A stretch of 64,000 nt of DNA from Chimaeribacter coloradensis (GTDB lineage: Bacteria; Pseudomonadota; Gammaproteobacteria; Enterobacterales; Enterobacteriaceae): contig NZ_PJZH01000003.1 of assembly GCF_002858715.1 (NCBI RefSeq), forward strand, positions 186,001-250,000, written 5' to 3'. Of this stretch, positions 37,523 to 50,484 are shown one piece after another. The position numbers and the translations under genes were made by a program. The notes beneath the pieces were generated by a model. It ran no database searches and had not been told where the DNA came from. It saw nothing but the letters and a program-made list of their open reading frames with translations. Each line of letters begins with the position of its first letter. Within the stretch, counting starts at the first letter, position 1.

Positions 37523-38089
37523 TCAGGCCGGTTCGCCGATGGGCAGCACCGTGCGCCCGAACTGCTCTTTGAGTACCTCCGCCATCGCCAGATAGATGGC
37601 GCTCGCCCCGCAGACGATGCCTTCATACCCGGCAAGCCGCAGCAGGCCGGCATGGCCGGTGAGGTTGCCGATCGCCAGCATCGCAAACAGCAGCGTCAGG
37701 CTGGCGAAGACAAACTGCATCACCCGGTTGGCGCGCAGGGTGCCGAAAAACATAAACAGCGTAAACACCCCCCACAGCGCCAGGTAGCCGCCCAGCGTTT
37801 CGCCGTCGCTGGCCTGGGCCAGCTCCAGTCGCGGCAGCAGCAGAATGCCCACCAGGCTGAGCCAGAACGCGCCGTAAGAGGTGAAGGCGGTCATGCCGAA
37901 GGTGTTGCCCTTTTTGAATTCCAGCAGCCCGGCGAGGATCTGTGCCAGGCCGCCGAAAAACAGCCCCATGCTCAGCACAACGGCGGTCAGGGCGCAAAAG
38001 CCCGCATTATGGAGATTAAGCAAAATCGTGGTCATACCGAAACCCATCAGCCCAAGCGGGGCGGGGTTGGCGTAGTGCGTGGTGTGCAT
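37523..38089 (-). CDS. satP: Succinate-acetate/proton symporter SatP (YaaH)
   Basis: A six-helix membrane protein of the AceTr family taking up acetate and succinate. The signature ANPAPLGLMGFGMTTILL is at residues 8-25, and GVFTLFMFFGTLRANR and EQFGRTVLPIGEPA are conserved. Length 188 equals E. coli. Divergent from dnaK. Confidence 0.95.
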   Translation of the reverse strand: MHTTHYANPAPLGLMGFGMTTILLNLHNAGFCALTAVVLSMGLFFGGLAQILAGLLEFKKGNTFGMTAFTSYGAFWLSLVGILLLPRLELAQASDGETLGGYLALWGVFTLFMFFGTLRANRVMQFVFASLTLLFAMLAIGNLTGHAGLLRLAGYEGIVCGASAIYLAMAEVLKEQFGRTVLPIGEPA

Positions 38090-38126
38090 AGGTCCTCTGC
38101 ATCACAAAAAGAGTGGGTAACCCGGT

Positions 38127-38153
38127 TTGAAAACGGGAAAAATGCCCCGATAA
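38127..38153 (+). promoter_or_regulatory. Upstream sigma-32-like promoter
   Basis: TTGAAA (38127-38132), 12 bases, then CCCCGATAA (38145-38153). The -10 and following CAG resemble the second E. coli dnaK promoter, but here it is upstream of the CTTGATG promoter. Confidence 0.5.
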
Positions 38154-38251
38154 CAGCCTCATCGGTGCAAGGCGCGCCATCATAATCAGCGGCAAATGGG
38201 CAAACATTGATCCGGAAAGGAAGAAAACGCATTTTTTTTTCATCTTTCCCC

Positions 38252-38280
38252 CTTGATGCCGTCGCGCTTGGCCCCATCTT
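38252..38280 (+). promoter_or_regulatory. Main dnaK sigma-32 promoter
   Basis: CTTGATG, a 13-base spacer, then CCCCATCTT. This matches the E. coli dnaK P1 pattern almost base for base in both boxes. Confidence 0.85.
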
Positions 38281-38401
38281 ATTTGCAACCGCAGTTGCTA
38301 ATCGCGGGCAAGCCGGACATATCGGGCGTTGAAAACGAAGAAGCCGCCCGCATATCCATTAGCAACCTGATCGAATATGAATATTTAGTGGAGACGTTTA
38401 G

Positions 38402-40309
<1,908 letters not shown>

Positions 40310-40377
40310 TCGCCCTTAAGCGGGCACAGCAGCGGCAGGGCCGGCAACCCGGTAGTGCCGCCGCTGTTGATAACCAG

Positions 40378-40409
40378 GCACGGGCGTCGGGGAAACTCTA
40401 CGCCCGTGC
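40378..40409 (+). repeat. Hairpin between dnaK and dnaJ
   Basis: GCACGGGCGT (40378-40387) and ACGCCCGTGC (40400-40409) form a perfect 10-bp stem with a 12-base loop and no T-run. A second weaker pairing involves CAGCGGC and GCCGCTG at 40331-40366. It is between the stop of dnaK and the start of dnaJ, where it could affect read-through or mRNA decay. Confidence 0.6.
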
Positions 40410-40435
40410 ACGCATGTTGAGGGCAGGACAACAGA

Positions 40436-41569
40436 ATGGCGAAGAAAGACTATTACGAGATTTTAGGCGTTTCCAAAACAGCGGAAGAGCGTGAGATCAA
40501 AAAGGCCTATAAACGCCTGGCGATGAAATATCACCCTGACCGCAATCAGGGCGATAAAGAGTCGGAAGCCAAATTCAAAGAGATCAAAGAAGCGTACGAG
40601 ATCCTGACGGACGCCCAGAAGCGTGCGGCTTACGACCAGTACGGCCACGCCGCCTTTGAGCAGGGCGGTATGGGCGGCGGCGCAGGCGGCTTCGGCGGCG
40701 GCGCGGACTTCAGTGACATCTTCGGCGACGTGTTCGGCGACATCTTTGGCGGCGGCCGTCGTCAGCGTGCCAGCCGCGGCTCCGACCTGCGCTATAACAT
40801 GGAGCTGACGCTGGAAGAGGCAGTACGCGGCGTCACCAAAGAGATCCGTATCCCGACGCTGGAAGAGTGTGACATCTGCCACGGCAGCGGTGCGAAACCG
40901 GGCAGCTCCCCGGTCACCTGCCCGACCTGTCATGGTGCCGGTCAGGTACAGATGCGCCAGGGCTTCTTCACCGTGCAGCAGGCGTGTCCGCACTGCCAGG
41001 GGCGCGGCCAGATCATTAAAGACCCGTGCAACACCTGCCACGGCCACGGCCGGGTAGAGAAATCCAAAACGCTGTCGGTGAAAATCCCGGCAGGCGTGGA
41101 CACCGGTGACCGCATCCGCCTGGCGGGTGAGGGTGAAGCCGGGGAGCACGGCGCACCGGCCGGCGATCTCTACGTTCAGGTGCAGGTAAAAGCCCACCCG
41201 ATCTTTGAGCGTGAAGGCAATAACCTCTACTGCGAAGTGCCGATCAACTTCGCGATGGCTGCACTGGGCGGGGAGATTGAAGTCCCGACCCTGGATGGCC
41301 GCGTGAAGCTGAAAGTGCCGACAGAAACCCAGACCGGCAAACTGTTCCGTATGCGCGGCAAGGGCGTGAAATCGGTACGCGGCGGTGCCCAGGGCGACTT
41401 GCTGTGCCGCGTGGTGGTGGAAACCCCGGTCAACCTGAACGAAAAACAGAAACAGCTGCTGCGTGAACTGGAAGAGAGCCTTGGCGGCCCGTCCGGTGAA
41501 AACAACAGCCCGCGGTCGAAATCCTTCTTTGACGGCGTGAAAAAGTTCTTCGACGACCTGACCCGCTGA
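40436..41569 (+). CDS. dnaJ: Co-chaperone DnaJ (Hsp40)
   Basis: DnaJ delivers substrates to DnaK and stimulates its ATPase. J domain about 1-70 with HPD in KYHPDRNQ, a Gly/Phe-rich region about 75-110 ([16 protein letters not shown]), four CxxCxGxG zinc motifs about 143-205 ([32 protein letters not shown]) and C-terminal substrate domains. Length 377 equals the usual enteric length. 126 bases after dnaK with a hairpin between. Confidence 0.99.
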   Translation: MAKKDYYEILGVSKTAEEREIKKAYKRLAMKYHPDRNQGDKESEAKFKEIKEAYEILTDAQKRAAYDQYGHAAFEQGGMGGGAGGFGGGADFSDIFGDVFGDIFGGGRRQRASRGSDLRYNMELTLEEAVRGVTKEIRIPTLEECDICHGSGAKPGSSPVTCPTCHGAGQVQMRQGFFTVQQACPHCQGRGQIIKDPCNTCHGHGRVEKSKTLSVKIPAGVDTGDRIRLAGEGEAGEHGAPAGDLYVQVQVKAHPIFEREGNNLYCEVPINFAMAALGGEIEVPTLDGRVKLKVPTETQTGKLFRMRGKGVKSVRGGAQGDLLCRVVVETPVNLNEKQKQLLRELEESLGGPSGENNSPRSKSFFDGVKKFFDDLTR

Positions 41570-41589
41570 TACGCCCACGCAGGTAATGT

Positions 41590-41624
41590 AAAAAAACCAG
41601 ATGGTTAGCCATCTGGTTTTTTTT
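41590..41624 (+). terminator. dnaKJ terminator
   Basis: A-tract, stem ACCAGATGG/CCATCTGGT with a four-base loop, then eight T. Confidence 0.9.
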
Positions 41625-41779
41625 ATCTCTGCGTTATACGCCCGCATGTTCTGCCGTTATTTACTTACTTCGGTTATCCCGAATCAAAGATGTCTTAAAA
41701 GCGACTTTTAACGATGAGTCGAAATGCGTACCCTTTGGGCTTCTGGTTTAACCTGATTATAAATATAAGGAAGGCACCC

Positions 41780-42952
41780 GTGCGTAACACCATCAGGCAT
41801 TTTTTCAATATGGAAGCCTCAGGCGGCATTGTGCTGATTGTGGCGGCGATCATTGCACTTATCATGGCGAACTCGCCGCTGCATGAGACCTATTTATGGC
41901 TGATCAACACCCCACTGCCGCTGCATCTCGGCAGCTATGATCTCAGCCACTCTTCATTGTGGTGGATCAATGATGCCCTGATGGCGATCTTCTTCCTGCT
42001 GGTCGGGATGGAGGTAAAGCGTGAATTGATGGAAGGCTCGCTGGCCGGGCTGAACAAAGCCATTTTCCCGGTGATTGCGGCATTGGGCGGCATGATTGCG
42101 CCATCCCTGATCTATCTGCTGTTTAATGCCGGGGATGAGGTGACGCGTACCGGCTGGGCGATCCCGGCCGCCACGGACATCGCGTTTGCCGTCGGGGTAA
42201 TGGCGCTGCTCGGCAGCCGCGTCCCCAACAGCCTGAAGGCGTTTCTGCTGGCGCTGGCGATCATCGACGATCTCGGCGCGATCGTGATTATCGCTCTGTT
42301 TTATACCTCCCACCTTTCACTGGCGGCGCTGGCGGGCGCGGCGGTGACCATCGCGGTGATGGCGGTGATGAACTGGCGCGGCGTTAACGCGCGCACGCTC
42401 TACCTGCTGCTGGGGGCGGTATTGTGGGTCTTTATCCTGCAATCGGGCATCCACGCCACGCTGGCGGGGGTGATTACCGGTTTCCTGATCCCACTGAACC
42501 ACGGCCACAAGTTCTCGCCGCTGCGCGAGCTGGAGCACCAGTTGCACCCGTGGGTCTCGCGCCTGATCCTGCCGCTGTTTGCCTTTGCCAATGCCGGGAT
42601 CTACCTGGGCACCGTGTCGCTGGCGGGGCTGTTCTCTGATCTGCCGCTCGGCATTATCGCCGGGTTGTTTATCGGTAAACCGCTGGGAATTACGCTGATC
42701 TGCTGGCTGGCGGTAAAAACCGGCATCGCCCGGCTGCCGGGGGACATCACCTTCAAACACATCAGCGCGGTGTCGGTGCTGTGCGGCATCGGCTTTACGA
42801 TGTCGATCTTCATTGCCGGGCTGGCGTTCGGCCATGACGATCCGGTGCTGATCAACTATGCCAAACTGGGTATCCTGGGCGGCTCCCTGTTGGCGGCCTG
42901 TTTCGGTTACCTGGCCCTGAGCCGGGTGCTGCCGGCCAAACGCCCTGCCTGA
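41780..42952 (+). CDS. nhaA: Na+/H+ antiporter NhaA (GTG start)
   Basis: NhaA exchanges Na+ or Li+ for protons at the inner membrane. A GTG at 41780 after a strong AAGGAAGG site gives 390 residues; it places the transport aspartates exactly at Asp133 (ATDIAFA) and Asp163-Asp164 (AIIDDLGAI) as numbered in E. coli. An in-frame ATG at 41714 would add 22 unrelated residues. The [10 protein letters not shown] segment contains the pH-sensing His. nhaR follows, so Na+-dependent control by NhaR is likely. Confidence 0.96.
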   Translation: MRNTIRHFFNMEASGGIVLIVAAIIALIMANSPLHETYLWLINTPLPLHLGSYDLSHSSLWWINDALMAIFFLLVGMEVKRELMEGSLAGLNKAIFPVIAALGGMIAPSLIYLLFNAGDEVTRTGWAIPAATDIAFAVGVMALLGSRVPNSLKAFLLALAIIDDLGAIVIIALFYTSHLSLAALAGAAVTIAVMAVMNWRGVNARTLYLLLGAVLWVFILQSGIHATLAGVITGFLIPLNHGHKFSPLRELEHQLHPWVSRLILPLFAFANAGIYLGTVSLAGLFSDLPLGIIAGLFIGKPLGITLICWLAVKTGIARLPGDITFKHISAVSVLCGIGFTMSIFIAGLAFGHDDPVLINYAKLGILGGSLLAACFGYLALSRVLPAKRPA

Positions 42953-43014
42953 CGCACCTGCGTCCGGGTTACCTGCCGGCAGACAGGGCAGTCTGCCGGT
43001 TATGAGGCTCTGTC

Positions 43015-43911
43015 ATGCGTATGTCTCATCTCAATTTTAATCACCTTTACTACTTCTGGCACATCTGCAAAGCCGGGTCGGTCTCCGGCGCGGCTGAGGC
43101 GCTGTTCCTGACACCCCAGACCATCACCGGCCAGATCAAGGCGCTGGAGGAGCGGCTGGGCGGCAAGCTGTTTAAACGCCAGGGGCGTGGGCTGGTGCCC
43201 TCTGAACTGGGGCAGCTGGTGTTCCGCTATGCGGATAAGATGTTTATGCTCAGCCAGGAGATGCTGGATATTGTTAACTACCGCAAAGAGCCGAGTATGC
43301 TGTTTGACGTCGGCGTGGCGGATGCGCTCTCCAAGCGGCTGGTCAGCCGGGTGCTGGAAACGGCGGTGGCGGAGCAGGGGCAGATTCATCTGCGCTGTTA
43401 TGAGTCGACCCATGAGCTGCTGCTGGAGCAGCTGAGCCAGCACAAGCTGGACATGATCCTCTCCGACTGCCCGGTGGATTCCAGCCAGCAGGCGGGGCTG
43501 TTCTCACGGAAGCTGGGGGAGTGCGCGGTGGGCTTCTACTGCTGCGGGCCGCTGCCGTTGCAGCCTTTTCCTGAGTGCCTGCGCCACCGTAAGCTGCTGA
43601 TCCCGGGCCGCCGGTCGATGCTGGGGCGCACCTTGCTCAGCTGGTTCAGCGCCCAGGGGATTCAGCCGGACATTCTCGGCGAGTTTGATGATGCGGCGCT
43701 GATGGCGGCGTTCGGCCTGCATAACCAGGCGATTTTTGTCGCTCCGGCGCTCTTTGCCGCCGAGATGCAGGGCACGATGCAGGTGCAGCAGTTAGGGCAG
43801 GTGGACTCGGTGAAAGAGGAGTATTACGTGATTTTCGCCGAGCGGATGATCCAACACCCGGCGGTGCAGCGCATCTGCCGGACGGACTTCTCCGCGCTGT
43901 TTAATAGCTGA
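43015..43911 (+). CDS. nhaR: LysR-family activator NhaR
   Basis: NhaR activates nhaA in response to sodium. The N-terminal helix-turn-helix includes [20 protein letters not shown] (residues about 22-41), and the effector domain has the conserved [15 protein letters not shown] and [14 protein letters not shown]. Length 298 against 301 in E. coli. The gap to nhaA is 62 bases, consistent with one transcript. Confidence 0.97.
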   Translation: MRMSHLNFNHLYYFWHICKAGSVSGAAEALFLTPQTITGQIKALEERLGGKLFKRQGRGLVPSELGQLVFRYADKMFMLSQEMLDIVNYRKEPSMLFDVGVADALSKRLVSRVLETAVAEQGQIHLRCYESTHELLLEQLSQHKLDMILSDCPVDSSQQAGLFSRKLGECAVGFYCCGPLPLQPFPECLRHRKLLIPGRRSMLGRTLLSWFSAQGIQPDILGEFDDAALMAAFGLHNQAIFVAPALFAAEMQGTMQVQQLGQVDSVKEEYYVIFAERMIQHPAVQRICRTDFSALFNS

Positions 43912-43935
43912 AACCGGGGCACATCACCGGCATAA

Positions 43936-43962
43936 AAAAACCGGCAGGCGCCGGTTTCTTTT
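43936..43962 (+). terminator. nhaR terminator
   Basis: A-tract, stem CCGGC/GCCGG extended by A-T pairs, then a T-rich tail, 25 bases after nhaR. Confidence 0.7.
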
Positions 43963-43980
43963 CAGCGGAATGCAGACGTA

Positions 43981-44007
43981 AAAAAACCGGCCTGAGCCGG
44001 TTTTTTC
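43981..44007 (-). terminator. rpsT terminator
   Basis: Stem ACCGGC/GCCGGT with a four-base loop and A and T tracts on its sides, 25 bases past the rpsT stop on the minus strand. Confidence 0.75.
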
Positions 44008-44031
44008 AACAAAGCAAACAGCGTAATGCGA

Positions 44032-44295
44032 TTATTGCATTGCGTTGATTTGCGCAGTCAGGTTTGACTTATGACGCGCAGCTTTGTTTTTGTGGATCAG
44101 GCCTTTAGAAGCCTGACGGTCCACAAGGGGTTGCATTTCGTTAAATGCTTTCTGTGCAGTTTCTTTATCGCCAGTGGCGATAGCCGCGTATACCTTCTTG
44201 ATGAAGGTACGCATCATAGAGCGACGGCTTGCGTTATGCTTGCGACGCTTCTCTGACTGTACGGCGCGTTTCTTAGCTGATTTGATATTAGCCAA
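44032..44295 (-). CDS. rpsT: 30S ribosomal protein S20 (TTG start)
   Basis: The 87-residue basic protein begins [16 protein letters not shown] when read from a TTG at 44295 with GGGAG seven bases before it. E. coli rpsT also starts with UUG, which allows autoregulation. An upstream ATG at 44328 would add 11 residues with no counterpart. Conserved block [19 protein letters not shown] is present. Confidence 0.97.
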   Translation of the reverse strand: MANIKSAKKRAVQSEKRRKHNASRRSMMRTFIKKVYAAIATGDKETAQKAFNEMQPLVDRQASKGLIHKNKAARHKSNLTAQINAMQ

Positions 44296-44692
44296 GGTCC
44301 AACTCCCAAAATATTCTATTGAGGACAATTCAAAGGCCGAGGAATATGCCCTTTTAGCCTTCTTTTGTCAATGGATTTGTGCAAATAAGCGCCGTTTGTA
44401 CGGCCGGCACTTGTTACGTTGTGATGGCGCAGGATTTTAACAGCTTCGTCCCGGGGAATACAGCCTTTCCCACGAAAATTCACCAGGCAGGCGAGAAAGG
44501 ATTGAGAAAAGGCGCTAACCGGTTGTTTACATTCAGCCGCACCAGGCGAACCTGCCGCGGGGCGGCAGTAAAGGATTTTACCGCCTCCATAACTCCGGTA
44601 TGGTAGGACATCCTACTAAACCCCCAATCGCGGGTTAACCTTAAAGGCTGTACAAGGTATAATCCGCCGATTTCCACTCTCTTGAGCCTGCT
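44296..44692. other. Divergent region between rpsT and ribF
   Basis: 397 bases holding the rpsT promoters and the ribF promoter (listed). A small palindrome GTAGGACATCCTAC is at about 44603-44616. No gene is supported; the open frames here lack family features. Confidence 0.45.
44635..44663 (+). promoter_or_regulatory. ribF promoter
   Basis: TTAACC (44635-44640), 17 bases, then a perfect TATAAT (44658-44663), 30 bases upstream of the ribF ATG. It probably drives ribF-ileS-lspA-fkpB-ispH. Confidence 0.65.
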
Positions 44693-45631
44693 ATGGAGCT
44701 TATTCGCGGCATTTACAATCTTCGGGCGCGCCACCGCGGTTGCGTGCTCACTATTGGTAATTTTGACGGCGTGCACCGTGGCCACCGGGCGTTGCTGGAG
44801 CAGTTGAAAGAACAGGGCGAACGGCTGGGGCTGCCGGTCACGGTGATGGTGTTTGAGCCGCAGCCGCAGGAGCTTTTTGCGGCGGACAAAGCCCCGGCGC
44901 GCCTGACCCGCCTGCGCGACAAAGCGCGCTATCTGGCTGAGGCCGGGGTTGATTACCTGCTCTGTGTACGGTTTGACCCGCGCTTTGCGGCCATGAGTGC
45001 CCAGTCGTTTGTCGCTGAGTTGCTGATGGAGAAGCTGGGGGTGAAATTCCTTACCGTGGGCGACGATTTCCGCTTCGGTGCCGGCCGCCAGGGGGATTTT
45101 ACCCTGTTGCAGAAAGCCGGGGCTGAATACGGTTTTGCCGTGCAGAGCACCCCGACTTTCGAGGAGCACGGCCAGCGCATCAGCAGCACGGCGGTGCGCA
45201 TCGCCCTGAAGAATGATGACCTGGCGCTGGCGGAGCGCCTGCTCGGCCACCCTTACAGCATCGCCGGCCGGGTCGTGCACGGGGACGCCCTGGGCCGCAC
45301 CATCGGCTTCCCCACGGCCAACCTGCCGCTGAAGCGCCTGGTGGCCCCGGTCAACGGCGTCTACGCGGTGCAGGTATACGGCCTGGGGCCGCAGCCGCTG
45401 CCGGGCGTCGCCAATATCGGCACCCGGCCCACGGTGTCGGGCGTGCGCCAGCAGCTGGAAGTTCACCTGCTGGACGTTGCAATGAACTTATACGGGCGCC
45501 ATATAGAAGTGGTGCTGAGCGCCAAAGTGCGTAATGAACAGCGGTTTGCTTCCCTCGATGCATTGAAACAGCAGATCGCCGACGATGTGGTGACTACCCG
45601 GAAATATTTCGGGCTGAAGGCACCGGTTTAA
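44693..45631 (+). CDS. ribF: Bifunctional riboflavin kinase / FMN adenylyltransferase
   Basis: RibF makes FMN then FAD. N-terminal adenylyltransferase about 1-180 with [14 protein letters not shown]-terminal kinase about 185-312 with [20 protein letters not shown]. Length 312 against 313 in E. coli. First gene of the ribF-ispH operon. Confidence 0.98.
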   Translation: MELIRGIYNLRARHRGCVLTIGNFDGVHRGHRALLEQLKEQGERLGLPVTVMVFEPQPQELFAADKAPARLTRLRDKARYLAEAGVDYLLCVRFDPRFAAMSAQSFVAELLMEKLGVKFLTVGDDFRFGAGRQGDFTLLQKAGAEYGFAVQSTPTFEEHGQRISSTAVRIALKNDDLALAERLLGHPYSIAGRVVHGDALGRTIGFPTANLPLKRLVAPVNGVYAVQVYGLGPQPLPGVANIGTRPTVSGVRQQLEVHLLDVAMNLYGRHIEVVLSAKVRNEQRFASLDALKQQIADDVVTTRKYFGLKAPV

Positions 45632-45663
45632 CCTCTCTTGCCGAAAACGGAACCGAGAATCTG

Positions 45664-48480
45664 ATGAGTGACTACAAAAATACCCTGAATTTGCCGGAAA
45701 CAGGGTTCCCGATGCGCGGCGACCTCGCCAAGCGCGAGCCTGGTATGCTGCAACGCTGGTATGAGCAGGACCTGTACGGGATGATTCGTGCTGCCAAAAA
45801 GGGCAAAAAAACCTTTATCCTGCATGACGGCCCTCCGTATGCGAACGGCAGCATTCATATTGGTCACTCGGTTAACAAAATTCTCAAAGACATTATTATC
45901 AAGTCGAAAGGGATGGCCGGTTATGACTCGCCGTACGTACCGGGCTGGGACTGCCACGGCCTGCCGATCGAACTGAAAGTCGAGCAGCTGATCGGCAAGC
46001 CGGGTGAGAAAGTCACCGCGGCTGAATTCCGTGAAGCGTGCCGGAAATATGCCGCTGAGCAGGTCGCGGGCCAGAAAGCGGATTTCATCCGCCTCGGCGT
46101 GCTGGGTGACTGGGATCGCCCTTACCTGACCATGGACTTCAACACCGAAGCCAACATCATCCGTGCGCTGGGCAAAATCATCGCCAACGGCCACCTGCAC
46201 AAAGGCGCGAAGCCGGTGCACTGGTGTACTGACTGCGGCTCCTCGCTGGCCGAAGCGGAAGTGGAGTATTACGACAAAACCTCCCCGTCGATTGATGTGA
46301 TGTTCAACGCCACTGATGCCGCAGGCGTTGCCGCGAAATTCGGCGTCACGCAGTTCAACGGCCCGATTGCGCTGGTGATCTGGACGACCACGCCGTGGAC
46401 CATGCCGGCCAACCGCGCCATCTCCCTGAACCCGGACTTTGCCTACCAGCTGGTGCAGGTGGACGGGCGCTGCCTGATCCTGGCGACCGACCTGGTGGAG
46501 AGCGTGATGAAGCGCGCCGGCATCACCGGATGGACGGTGCTGGGCGAGTGCAAAGGGGCTGACCTGGAGCTGCTGCGCTTCCAGCACCCGTTCCTGAGCT
46601 TTGACGTCCCGGCGATCCTGGGCGACCACGTCACGCTGGATGCCGGTACCGGTGCGGTGCATACCGCGCCCGGCCACGGCCCGGATGACTACGTAATCGG
46701 CCAGAAGTATGGCCTGGAAGTGGCTAACCCGGTCGGCCCGAACGGCTGCTACCTGCCGGGCACCTACCCGGCGCTGGACGGCCTGTTCGTCTTCAAAGCC
46801 AACGACGTTATCGTGAACCTGCTGCGTGAGCAGGGTGCCCTGCTGCACGTGGAGAAGCTGACCCACAGCTACCCGTGCTGCTGGCGTCACAAAACGCCGA
46901 TCATCTTCCGCGCCACGCCGCAATGGTTCATCAGCATGGATCAGCACGGCCTGCGCAAGCAGTCGCTGGCTGAGATCAAAGGCGTGCAGTGGATCCCGGA
47001 CTGGGGCCAGGCGCGTATCGAAAACATGGTCGCCAACCGCCCGGACTGGTGCATCTCCCGCCAGCGTACCTGGGGCGTGCCGATGTCGCTGTTCGTGCAT
47101 AAAGAGACGGAAGTGCTGCACCCGCGCACCATCGAGCTGATGGAAGAGGTGGCGAAGCGCGTTGAGCAGGGCGGCATTCAGGCGTGGTGGGATCTCGACC
47201 CGGCTGAGCTGCTGGGCGACGACGCCGCAGACTACGTGAAAGTGCCGGACACGCTGGACGTCTGGTTTGACTCCGGCTCTACCAGCTTCTCCGTGGTTGA
47301 TGCCCGCCCGGAATTTGACGGCCACACGCCGGACATGTACCTGGAAGGCTCTGACCAGCACCGCGGCTGGTTTATGTCATCCCTGATGATCGGCACCGCG
47401 ATGAAGGGCAAAGCGCCATACAAAGAGGTGCTGACCCACGGCTTCACCGTGGACGGGCAGGGCCGCAAGATGTCCAAGTCCATCGGCAACACCGTCTCCC
47501 CGCAGGACGTGATGAACAAGCTGGGTGGCGACATCCTGCGCCTGTGGGTCGCCTCGACCGACTACACCGGTGAGATCGCCGTGTCTGACGAGATCCTGAA
47601 ACGCGCCGCGGACTCCTACCGCCGCATCCGTAACACCGCCCGCTTCCTGCTGGCGAACCTGAACGGCTTCAACCCGGAAACGGACATGATAAGCCCGGAA
47701 GAGATGGTGGTACTGGACCGCTGGGCCGTGGGCCGTGCGCGGGCCGCGCAGCAGGACATCGAACAGGCGTACGCCCGTTACGATTTCCATGAAGTGGTGC
47801 AGCGCCTGATGCAGTTCTGCTCGGTGGAGATGGGGTCGTTCTACCTCGACATCATCAAAGACCGCCAGTACACCGCGAAAAGCGACAGCGTGGCGCGCCG
47901 CAGCTGCCAGACCGCGCTCTACTACATCGTGGAAGCGCTGGTCCGCTGGATGGCACCGATCATGTCCTTTACCGCGGATGAGATCTGGGGCTACCTGCCG
48001 GGCAAACGTGCGCAATACGTCTTCACCGAAGAGTGGTTCGATGGGCTGTTCGGGCTGGACGCCGCCGAGCCGATGAGCGACGCCTTCTGGGCCGAGCTGC
48101 TGAAAGTGCGCGGCGAAGTGAACAAGGTGATTGAGCAGGCCCGTGCCGACAAACGCCTGGGTGGCTCGCTGGAAGCCGCCGTCACGCTCTATGCCGACAG
48201 TGACCTGGCCGCGAAACTGCACAGCCTGGGCGCGGAACTGCGCTTCGTGCTGCTGACCTCCGCGGCCGCCGTTGCCCCGCTGGCGGATGCCCCGGCAGAC
48301 GCGCAGGCAAGCGAGCAGCTCAAAGGGCTGAAAATCGGCCTGGCGAAAGCGGAAGGCGAGAAGTGCCCGCGCTGCTGGCACTTCACCACCGATGTCGGCC
48401 AGAACCCGGAGCACGCAGAGATCTGCGGTCGCTGCTATACCAACGTAGCCGGACACGGCGAAGAGCGTAAATTTGCCTGA
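45664..48480 (+). CDS. ileS: Isoleucyl-tRNA synthetase
   Basis: Class I aminoacyl-tRNA synthetase, 938 residues as in E. coli. The HIGH motif is in NGSIHIGH near residue 64 and the KMSKS motif in [10 protein letters not shown] near residue 602; the editing domain (WTTTPWT) lies between. A C-terminal zinc site CPRCWHF ... CGRCYTN is present. Stop TGA shares its A with the lspA ATG. Confidence 0.99.
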   Translation: MSDYKNTLNLPETGFPMRGDLAKREPGMLQRWYEQDLYGMIRAAKKGKKTFILHDGPPYANGSIHIGHSVNKILKDIIIKSKGMAGYDSPYVPGWDCHGLPIELKVEQLIGKPGEKVTAAEFREACRKYAAEQVAGQKADFIRLGVLGDWDRPYLTMDFNTEANIIRALGKIIANGHLHKGAKPVHWCTDCGSSLAEAEVEYYDKTSPSIDVMFNATDAAGVAAKFGVTQFNGPIALVIWTTTPWTMPANRAISLNPDFAYQLVQVDGRCLILATDLVESVMKRAGITGWTVLGECKGADLELLRFQHPFLSFDVPAILGDHVTLDAGTGAVHTAPGHGPDDYVIGQKYGLEVANPVGPNGCYLPGTYPALDGLFVFKANDVIVNLLREQGALLHVEKLTHSYPCCWRHKTPIIFRATPQWFISMDQHGLRKQSLAEIKGVQWIPDWGQARIENMVANRPDWCISRQRTWGVPMSLFVHKETEVLHPRTIELMEEVAKRVEQGGIQAWWDLDPAELLGDDAADYVKVPDTLDVWFDSGSTSFSVVDARPEFDGHTPDMYLEGSDQHRGWFMSSLMIGTAMKGKAPYKEVLTHGFTVDGQGRKMSKSIGNTVSPQDVMNKLGGDILRLWVASTDYTGEIAVSDEILKRAADSYRRIRNTARFLLANLNGFNPETDMISPEEMVVLDRWAVGRARAAQQDIEQAYARYDFHEVVQRLMQFCSVEMGSFYLDIIKDRQYTAKSDSVARRSCQTALYYIVEALVRWMAPIMSFTADEIWGYLPGKRAQYVFTEEWFDGLFGLDAAEPMSDAFWAELLKVRGEVNKVIEQARADKRLGGSLEAAVTLYADSDLAAKLHSLGAELRFVLLTSAAAVAPLADAPADAQASEQLKGLKIGLAKAEGEKCPRCWHFTTDVGQNPEHAEICGRCYTNVAGHGEERKFA

Positions 48481-48995
48481 TGCGTAAACCGTTATTTTCT
48501 ACCGGACTGCGCTGGCTGTGGTTGACGGTCGTGGTACTGATCGTCGACCTCGGCAGCAAGCAGTGGATTGTGAACCACTTTATGTTGGGCGAAACGCAGC
48601 CGCTGTTTCCGTTCCTGAACCTGCACTACGCGCGCAACTACGGCGCGGCGTTCAGCTTCCTGGCGGACAAGGGCGGCTGGCAGCGCTGGTTCTTTGCCGG
48701 CATCGCCATTGCCATCGCGCTGGCGCTGCTGGTGATGATGTTCCGCAGCAGCGCCCAGAAGAAGATCGCCAACAGCGCCTATGCGCTGATTATCGGCGGG
48801 GCGCTGGGCAACCTGTTTGATCGCATGTGGCATGGCTTTGTAGTGGACTTCGTTGACTTCTACATCGGCAACTGGCACTTCGCGACCTTTAACATCGCTG
48901 ACACCGCCATCTGTATCGGTGCGGCACTGGTGGTGCTGGAGGGCTTTATCGCCCCCGGCACCCACGATAAGGCTGCGGCCGGAAACAAGGGGTAA
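48480..48995 (+). CDS. lspA: Lipoprotein signal peptidase (signal peptidase II)
   Basis: LspA cleaves prolipoprotein signal peptides in the inner membrane. The 171-residue protein has four helices and the conserved blocks [30 protein letters not shown] (catalytic Asp) and [11 protein letters not shown] (second Asp). Its ATG overlaps the ileS stop by one base. Confidence 0.98.
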   Translation: MRKPLFSTGLRWLWLTVVVLIVDLGSKQWIVNHFMLGETQPLFPFLNLHYARNYGAAFSFLADKGGWQRWFFAGIAIAIALALLVMMFRSSAQKKIANSAYALIIGGALGNLFDRMWHGFVVDFVDFYIGNWHFATFNIADTAICIGAALVVLEGFIAPGTHDKAAAGNKG

Positions 48996-48998
48996 CTG

Positions 48999-49469
48999 AT
49001 GGCAGACCACGTTCAACCTGACAGCGCCGTACTGGTGCACTTTACCCTGACGCTGGAAGATGGCTCAGTGGCGGAGTCTACCCGCGGCAACGGCAAACCG
49101 GCGCTGTTCCGCCTGGGTGACGGCAGCCTTTCGGAAGATCTGGAGGCGCACCTGTTAAACCTTCAGGTCGGCGACAAGCGCGCCTTTACCCTGTCGCCGG
49201 AGTCGGCGTTCGGCCAGAAAAGCCCGGATCTGATCCAGTTTTTCTCCCGCCGTGACTTTATCGAAACCGGTATCCCGGAGGTGGGCACCATTATGATGTT
49301 CACCGCGATGGACGGCAGCGAAATGCCGGGCGTGGTGCGCGAGGTGGCGGAGGAGTCGATCACCGTTGACTTCAACCACCCGCTGGCAGGCCAGCACATC
49401 AGTTTTGATCTGGAAGTGCTGGAGATTAACCCGGATCTGGAGGCCAATGATGCAAATTCTGCTGGCTAA
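48999..49469 (+). CDS. fkpB: FKBP-type peptidyl-prolyl isomerase FkpB (SlpA)
   Basis: A 156-residue SlyD-like isomerase without a metal-binding His-rich tail. It shows the FKBP fold start [18 protein letters not shown] and the insert-in-flap region with [16 protein letters not shown]. coli FkpB is 149 residues. It overlaps ispH by 20 bases. Confidence 0.96.
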   Translation: MADHVQPDSAVLVHFTLTLEDGSVAESTRGNGKPALFRLGDGSLSEDLEAHLLNLQVGDKRAFTLSPESAFGQKSPDLIQFFSRRDFIETGIPEVGTIMMFTAMDGSEMPGVVREVAEESITVDFNHPLAGQHISFDLEVLEINPDLEANDANSAG

Positions 49470-50400
49470 CCCGCGCGGCTTCTGCGCGGGCGTTGACCGC
49501 GCCATCAGCATCGTGGAGCGTGCGCTGGAGATTTACGGCGCGCCGATCTACGTGCGGCACGAAGTGGTGCATAACCGCTACGTGGTGGACAGCCTGCGCG
49601 CCCGCGGGGCGGTGTTTATTGAGCAGATCAGCGAAGTGCCGGACGGCTCGATCCTGATCTTCTCTGCGCACGGCGTCTCCCAGGCGGTGCGGGCGGAAGC
49701 GCGCAGCCGTGACCTCACGGTGTTTGACGCCACCTGCCCGCTGGTGACCAAAGTGCATATGGAAGTGGCACGCGCCAGCCGCAAAGGCACCGAAGCGATC
49801 CTGATCGGCCACGCCGGGCACCCGGAAGTAGAGGGCACCATGGGCCAGTACAGCAACCCGGAAGGGGGCATGTACCTGGTGGAATCCCCGGCGGATGTCT
49901 TCTCCCTGCAAGTGAAAAACGAGGAGAACCTCTGCTTCATGACGCAGACCACCCTGTCGGTGGATGACACCTCTGACGTGATCGACGCCCTGCGTGAGCG
50001 TTTCCCGAAAATTGTCGGGCCGCGCAAGGATGACATCTGCTACGCCACCACCAACCGGCAGGAAGCGGTACGCAACCTGGCGGATGGGGCTGACGTGGTG
50101 CTGGTGGTCGGGTCGCGTAACTCGTCTAACTCCAACCGTCTGGCGGAGCTGGCGCAGCGCATGGGCAAGCAGGCCTATCTGATCGACTCCGCTGCTGACA
50201 TCCAGGAAGCCTGGCTGAAAGGCGCGGCGAGCATCGGCGTCACCGCCGGGGCCTCCGCGCCGGACGTGCTGGTGCAGGATGTGATCGCACGCCTGCAGGC
50301 GCTGGGCGGCGGCACGGCGATTGAGATGAGCGGCCGCGAAGAGAACATTGTGTTTGAAGTGCCGAAAGAGTTGCGGGTCGACGTCAAACAGATCGACTGA
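49450..50400 (+). CDS. ispH: 4-Hydroxy-3-methylbut-2-enyl diphosphate reductase
   Basis: IspH makes isopentenyl and dimethylallyl diphosphate with a [4Fe-4S] cluster. Cluster cysteines lie in NPRGFCAGV (residue 12), DATCPLVTK (near 96) and [11 protein letters not shown] (near 197); the proton donor Glu is in HPEVEGTMG. The ATG at 49450, inside the end of fkpB, gives 316 residues, the E. coli length. Last gene of the operon. Confidence 0.98.
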   Translation: MQILLANPRGFCAGVDRAISIVERALEIYGAPIYVRHEVVHNRYVVDSLRARGAVFIEQISEVPDGSILIFSAHGVSQAVRAEARSRDLTVFDATCPLVTKVHMEVARASRKGTEAILIGHAGHPEVEGTMGQYSNPEGGMYLVESPADVFSLQVKNEENLCFMTQTTLSVDDTSDVIDALRERFPKIVGPRKDDICYATTNRQEAVRNLADGADVVLVVGSRNSSNSNRLAELAQRMGKQAYLIDSAADIQEAWLKGAASIGVTAGASAPDVLVQDVIARLQALGGGTAIEMSGREENIVFEVPKELRVDVKQID

Positions 50401-50423
50401 TCGTCCCGCGCTCCGCATTGTTA

Positions 50424-50450
50424 AGGGTCTGCCTCGGCAGACCCTTTTTT
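50424..50450 (+). terminator. ispH terminator
   Basis: Stem GGGTCTGCC/GGCAGACCC with a two-base loop, then six T, 24 bases after ispH. Confidence 0.9.
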
Positions 50451-50484
50451 ATGCGCGGCGTACGCAACCGCGCGGAGGCGTGAC

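Larger units (their letters stand above)
38090..38401 (+). promoter_or_regulatory. dnaK heat-shock control region
   Basis: 312 bases between divergent satP and dnaK with two sigma-32 type promoters (listed) and a leader ending GGAGACGTTTAG before the dnaK ATG, as in E. coli. No gene seen. Confidence 0.7.

Noticed and set aside
45628-47361. A 577-codon minus-strand frame opposite ileS
   Set aside because: Same kind of shadow as the frame opposite carB; low-complexity His/Arg/Val-rich product.
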